Of a DNA stretch of 64,000 nt, positions 59,480-64,000 are shown piece after piece. The translations under genes and the position numbers were made by a program. Position 1 is the first letter of the stretch; every line of letters begins with the position of its first letter. Location: NCBI GenBank assembly GCA_963971305.1, contig OZ020305.1:9891001-9955000 (forward strand), written 5' to 3'. Under the pieces are notes generated by a model. That model worked only from the letters and a program-made list of their open reading frames with translations. It had not been told where the DNA came from and did no database searches. This DNA comes from Arcuatula senhousia (Eukaryota; Mollusca; Bivalvia; Mytilida; Mytilidae).

Positions 59480-60070
59480 TATTTCATAATTCCCACTTAC
59501 TGACAAGTGCCACATCAATCATATTGGGTTGGTAGGTGCACCAAGTGATGCTAAGCACAATGCATGCTTCGGATGCTGGATTAAACCTGAATTTAACGCA
59601 TGGATGACCTCTTACAGAAGAATGGTTAAAGGCTGTTCCCACTTTACTGACATGTGCCATACCAACTATATTGGTATGGTAGGTGCATATAGTAATGCTA
59701 AGCACAATGCATGCTTTAGATGCTTGCTGTGACCAACATTTTCTGCATGAATGACTTCTTACAGAAGAATGGTTAACATCAATTCCTGCTTACTGACAAG
59801 TGCCACATGAACCATATTGGTATGATAGGTCTACCTTGTGATGCTTAGCACAATACATGTTTCAGGTGTTGGCTGTGACCTATATTTTCCACATGGATGA
59901 TCAGTACAGAAGAATGATTTAAGTCCACTCCTTCTAACAGGCAAGTACCACTTCAACCAAAGTGGTATGGTTGGTGCAGCTAGGGATGAGTAGCAAGATA
60001 CATGGTTCAGATCCTAGCTGTGACCTTCTTTTCTGCAGGAATGATTGCTCAAAACTTTCAAAAGTTCAAG
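59480..60070 (-). repeat. Tandem array, inverted relative of 3806-4381
   Basis: Units with CTGACAAGTGCCA, ATATTGGTATGGTAGGTGCA, GCTAAGCACAATGCATGCTT and TTACAGAAGAATGGTTAA. These are the reverse complements of the words in the array at 3.8-4.4 kb. About four units. Confidence 0.85.
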
Positions 60071-61271
60071 CCAATTCCCGCTTTGTGACAAAAAAGCGTA
60101 ACGAGATGAGCTTCGTAATTGATAGATAACCTAACTGTTTGATAAATATAAAGGCGGGACACCATATCTGTTTGACACATTTTCTCAGTGTGATTTATGC
60201 TATATGGGGTCCAACATTTCAGCTGCCTGCAAGCCTTAGGGACATAATTTTTGTATCTGTAATTATCTATTGTTCTTTGCATACCTCACATAAATGAGTC
60301 CTTTACACATATTACACCAATGGTTACTGCTTAATAAACAAAATGGCAGTCTATTGGTTAAACAAGAACATAGTATAAAACAAGACTTTTGGCCTTATAC
60401 ACCAAAAAGAAAAGCTTTTGTTTGCTTAAGAGTTTTGCTGAATAAGCCCAACAGATCGAAGTCTCAATAGGTTGAAGTTTTCTTTTCCCTCAAACGTGTT
60501 TAGATAAATAAAGATTTTTAGATATAAACCAGTCATTGTTAATATACAGGTCTATGCTTTTGGGACAAGAGGAGAAATCTTGCCATAGGCAGTTCAACTG
60601 AGTTGTCAACCCATTTCTCATATAGTCATCTTCTTTGTAAAAACATCATGGAATACAATGAAAATGTTCGGACTGTAATCAGTATGATAGCCAGTAATGA
60701 CCTGTGTATTAGTGTATTACAGAGAGAAAAATCTAAGGGATTCTAGACTCTTCAGAATCAAACGTTTTTATTTGTCAACTTATCGGTCGACCTTTTCTTA
60801 TTGCTCGAAGTTTAATCGTCAGATGACCTCCTATAAAGTGAGTGGCTCTTTTAATGTCAGAAATAAAGGGTTTATCCTATAGAATGAAACCATTGCAGGT
60901 AACGAATGGTTTTCGCTAGCTTAAACAATGAACTCCATATGAAATAGTATAATAGTGTACCAATGGGACAATCAAATGGCATTAATGTCCTAGGTCCAAG
61001 GCCTACTACTATTACTAGTATTTGGTGGCAGTACTGTATGCATTTGTTATAGAGTTGTTTTATTATCTCTGTATTCTCGTGATGAAACAAATATGAAAAA
61101 GAAGTCTGTGAATGTATTCAAAATTCATGTTCTAATGCTAAATATACGCCCTAGAGCAAGCTCTTCCCCTGACATGTTTTGCAATACATATTTTGAGAGT
61201 TATGTATTCTTGATCAAAACATTATCAAGTATGATACAGTTATCAAGCAATTTGTTTTTTTTCTGTTTTAG
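60071..61271. other. Non-coding; holds a weak exon candidate at 60723-60837
   Basis: A segment with acceptor GTGTATTACAG and donor TATAAA/GTGAGT lies at 60723-60837 (115 bp) on the plus strand. It could be a leader exon of the small-peptide gene that follows, but I have only splice-like signals for it. The rest shows nothing. Confidence 0.35.
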
Positions 61272-61287
61272 AATCTTTCTGTTGACA

Positions 61288-61602
61288 ATGAAAATTGTTC
61301 TAGCTTCATTGATATTGTGTGTTTTGTCCATGGCGACGCTAAAAATAGGTCCAAGGACTCTTAAGAATAACCCAACTTATCATAAGTGTAAACAAACAAT
61401 AATCCGACAATTTTTCATTTTACATGAGAAAGATGCTACATGTAACACGGGCAATTCATGTACCAGAAAACCTGTAGCGGTTCCAGGGAGGGCATGTCGG
61501 GGGGGGGATGGGTTGAGACCCACTTTCCTCCGAAAAGTTTTTAAAATTCTATGTACATTTTATGGTCTGCAACCCCCTTTCATCTACATTGGACTATGCT
61601 GA
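61288..61602 (+). CDS. Candidate small secreted peptide exon, frame runs into a MITE
   Basis: A strong acceptor (TTTTTTTTCTGTTTTAG) ends at 61271, 16 bp before an ATG. The frame opens with a classic signal peptide (MKIVLASLILCVLSMA) followed by a short basic region and three Cys (HKCK, TCNTGNSC). After about residue 62 the reading enters the G-rich MITE at 61474-61660, so the frame's end at 61602 is transposon sequence. The original peptide either ended through a lost 3' part or is spliced from a donor I did not find. I do not recognise the family. It may be a broken gene, or not a gene. Confidence 0.35.
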   Translation: MKIVLASLILCVLSMATLKIGPRTLKNNPTYHKCKQTIIRQFFILHEKDATCNTGNSCTRKPVAVPGRACRGGDGLRPTFLRKVFKILCTFYGLQPPFIYIGLC

Positions 61603-61660
61603 TGTGGACACCCCCTTTTCACATTTTTTGGGGGGCCCGCCCCTAGAAATCTAAACTCAA
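61474..61660. mobile_element. MITE, relative of 29699-29873
   Basis: AGCGGTTCCAGG at the left, a G run, CCCACTTTCCTCCGAAAA in the middle, and GGGGCCCGCCCCTAG at the right. It matches the order of the copies at 29.7 and 31.7 kb. It interrupts the small-peptide frame. Confidence 0.6.
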
Positions 61661-61999
61661 GGCAAAACAAATCAGTCTCATGATAAAATAAAATGAGAAA
61701 GACATCAAATTGTTTCTATGATATGCCGTTCAACGTGCATGTTTAAGAATACCCCTGTCACATTCAATCATTCGAGTCAATGTTCATTCCAAATAAGCTG
61801 AAATATGTGTTATTTTTATATACAACTAGGAAAAACCCGCGAATTCGCGGGAAAATCAATCGTTGTGTTGCTTTCAAAAATAGACCACACAATAAAAGCA
61901 TTGCATTACCTTACATGGTTGTGCTAATCGCATATTTAAAGTTCTACGGTAGGTTTATATTCGTTTATTTGTTAATACCCTTCCTGAAAAAGTGGTCTG
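61661..61999. other. Non-coding stretch
   Basis: AT-rich; contains a short palindrome, CCCGCGAATTCGCGGG, at 61837-61852. No gene. Confidence 0.5.
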
Positions 62000-62185
62000 A
62001 CTGATGGGGTTTTATAGTCGTGACTATTGCAGTAAACCGGCTAAAGACTCGCTATGTGCCATGGGTCGTCCAGCCCATGACACACCACCGCCTATGTTAG
62101 CTGCTCCAGAGTATCCTTTGTCGTCGCTGGAACAGTGTCCGTCTTACACCACGGGGAAGTACTGGTCGGAATTAGCACAACTGAA
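62000..62185 (+). repeat. Dispersed repeat, partner of 29335-29590
   Basis: TTTATAGTCGTGACTATTGC, then GACTCGCTATGTG, CCAGCCCATGACACACC, GAGTATCCTTTGTCGTCGCTGG and CCACGGGGAAGTACTGGTCGG. This is the plus-strand copy of the element found inverted at 29.3-29.6 kb. The 106-codon frame across it is not accepted as a gene, because the other copy is not open. Confidence 0.85.
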
Positions 62186-63526
62186 AAATGGTATAATCGC
62201 GCAATTTTTACACTTCGGGGGAAAATCAATATGGTTTTCATTTTTCTATGAAGTTACGATTTTTGACATGTTTGACAGTTTAACATGTTTTGCATACATT
62301 TTTATAGTAAACTTACCAATATAATATATCATTTAAATCATTTGGATATATAACATAATCAATGGAAAAGTTTTGTGGGATTTTTTAGTAATCGTCTGAA
62401 AACAGGGGGAATAATTTCAATCATTCTAAAAAAGCGGGGGGTAATTCCGGAACGATGACGGCTATAGTCTTTCCGGATCAATTAATCAGGTTAATTAGCA
62501 AACTGCAGACATAATTGCATATGTGCTAATGAAATTTTCAAAGGGCACAACCATCCCCTATTTTTGATATATGAAGCTTAGTGGTAGCATTTATTGTTTA
62601 GGCTGCAACCCGGCTAACAAAAAATGCTTCGTTATTTTAGTAGTATAGATTTATTTTTTGATTTGTTATTCAGACACTATAAGGAATTTCCGTTATAGAA
62701 TATGTTGTATTATTTTTCTTATAACATAAGAAACGCATCATCTTAAATTTCTGTCGCATGTTAATGAAATTGAAATAAATGTTCAAAGCCCTGAAGTTAT
62801 CAAGATACAACCACGGGATTACGGTGCATATTACGTTCTGCATTATTTCTCGAGGTGTCATATGTTTTTGATATCGCGTTTATTAAGAATGACAAGACAA
62901 TATTCAAAGTTATTTGACTTTTCCATTTCTCTCAAATGAACATGAAGTATTTTGAAATTTAATATTACTAAACTTATACTTAACAAAGGGAAGAACAGTT
63001 TTTTATTCTTTCAACAATCCAAACAACAAATAACAAAGACTGTACCGGAGCAATTTTTTTCACAAGAAATTGAGAATAGTGCAATTTTGGGACAACCTTC
63101 ACACAGTTAACTGTATAAGTACCACTTCTTAATGAATTCTGCTTGTCCTCAGACGACACGAATCTTAATTACAACTCATGTTTTTACTCGTCTTCTTCAT
63201 GCGAGTTGTTGTATTTTTTAAGGGGGGGGTAATTGTAGTAATAATTTTGAATCATATGCATAACATTTTCTTTTCACCCAAAACCAATTGCAAAACTGCA
63301 AGAAGCGACCATTGGGTACTAGCTTTTTTCCATTGTGGATTTTAGTATTGGCGCTGATTTTTTTAAGTTGTGTTGAATATACAGTAATACCACAACCCGT
63401 TGTCTTTTTTGATATAAGTTGTTTGTTGTAAGTACACTCATTCCGCACCTCACTATCTTCTATGGTACTTTGAATCGTGTGACTACGCTAGGATTTACGA
63501 TACCGAATACAGTGCAGAGATGTTAG
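62186..63526. other. Non-coding stretch
   Basis: AT-rich, several G runs (62405, 62436, 63222). I see no gene and no larger structure. Confidence 0.45.
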
Positions 63527-63770
63527 TTCAAATGGATTGGGAAACAAGCTTGATGCTTATGTGAATCCTTCTCATGTTTACAGTTTCCGAGTGTGGCCTT
63601 TTTATCTGCCCTATTCAACCAGCTCTTTTCGAACTCCACAAAGGTACCCATACACGGGACAAGAGAGACTCGGAAAATTGGTTCTTGTAATTCTCACCCC
63701 TTTCGAGGATCAAACCATAGCAGGACGCATTAACCACCAAACCACCGGCTGCAGAGATGTTTAAACATAA
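63527..63770 (-). repeat. SINE-like element with tRNA-like promoter, copy 2
   Basis: On the minus strand the block at about 63755-63695 reads GCCGGTGGTTTGGTGGTTAA, then CCTGCTATGGTTTGATCCTC. This has the look of the A-box and B-box of a tRNA-derived SINE head. The body (63645-63532) matches 54488-54607. I do not call it a functional tRNA. Confidence 0.55.
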
Positions 63771-63934
63771 AAGCTCCAATGAGTAACAGAATACTAGTAC
63801 CTGGTTTGATTTAAATTTGTTGATGGCTTTATACATGACTATAATGGCTTAGATTAACTTTTGAATCGGAAAACAACACATTAGGACTTTTAAGAACGAT
63901 TTTTTCTAAAGGAAGAGGAAGCAAAGAAGAAGAG

Positions 63935-64000
63935 GTACCAATGGAGCGACCGAATGTCAAAAGGGCAGAGACAAAACCAGTTAACACCAACAGGAAAGGT
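63935..64000 (+). repeat. Dispersed repeat, copy of 9180-9265, cut by the right edge
   Basis: GAGGTACCAATGG, GTCAAAAGGGCAGAGACAAAACCAG and AACACCAACAGG, in the same order as the minus strand at 9265-9180. It continues past the window. Confidence 0.8.

Noticed and set aside
62004..62324. 106-codon frame starting MGFYSRDYCSK
   Set aside because: It lies on a dispersed repeat whose other copy (29335-29590) is not open in that frame.
63690..63760. Functional tRNA gene
   Set aside because: Only A-box and B-box-like words are present. I could not form a cloverleaf, and the context is a dispersed SINE-like repeat.

Overview
This is intron-rich, AT-rich animal DNA that I read as a marine bivalve, most likely a mussel (Mytilus-like). 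Three things suggest this: GT-AG introns and metazoan genes (an unconventional myosin with an RA domain, TTI2, C19orf12); the very dense TACATGTA-type palindromic words; and dispersed repeats of a kind I associate with bivalves (arrays ending in GGACGGACGG, and a CGCCTGACGCGCGTT element). The species is inferred. No rRNA, functional tRNA, CRISPR or prokaryotic operon was seen.

Layout. 1-6.2 kb: 5' end of a class IX myosin on the minus strand (two coding exons, the rest lies off the left edge). 6.2-18.6 kb: non-coding, with several terminal-inverted-repeat (TIR) elements and one candidate minus-strand first exon near 16.6 kb. 18.6-25 kb: a complete plus-strand gene with eight coding exons for a secreted 277-residue protein that has the fold pattern of bacterial family 3 extracellular solute-binding proteins. 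This is the most unusual gene here. 25-35 kb: tandem arrays with unit lengths of about 145-175 bp, several small inverted-repeat elements, and a 3.3 kb non-autonomous TIR element inserted inside one array with a 5-bp target duplication. 35.7-37.2 kb: TTI2 on the minus strand as one uninterrupted coding exon. 38-40 kb: a 172-bp tandem array and a G-rich tract. 40.2 kb: a 288-bp, essentially perfect hairpin element with an 8-bp target duplication.

40.9-48.5 kb: a 21-bp satellite in two opposite-facing arrays. The left array is split by an intact hAT-type transposon (41496-45505; 15-bp TIRs, 5-bp target duplication, 778+ codon transposase). 49.7-51.8 kb: a complete three-coding-exon C19orf12 homologue. 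52-64 kb: repeats, small TIR elements, a SINE-like piece, and a possible small secreted-peptide exon whose reading frame runs into a transposable element.

The host genes are unrelated housekeeping or cellular genes and do not form a pathway. What links the window is repeat biology: at least four long self-complementary structures, inverted satellite arrays and nested transposons. Exon boundaries were found by eye from splice signals, frame continuity and family resemblance, with no transcript support.
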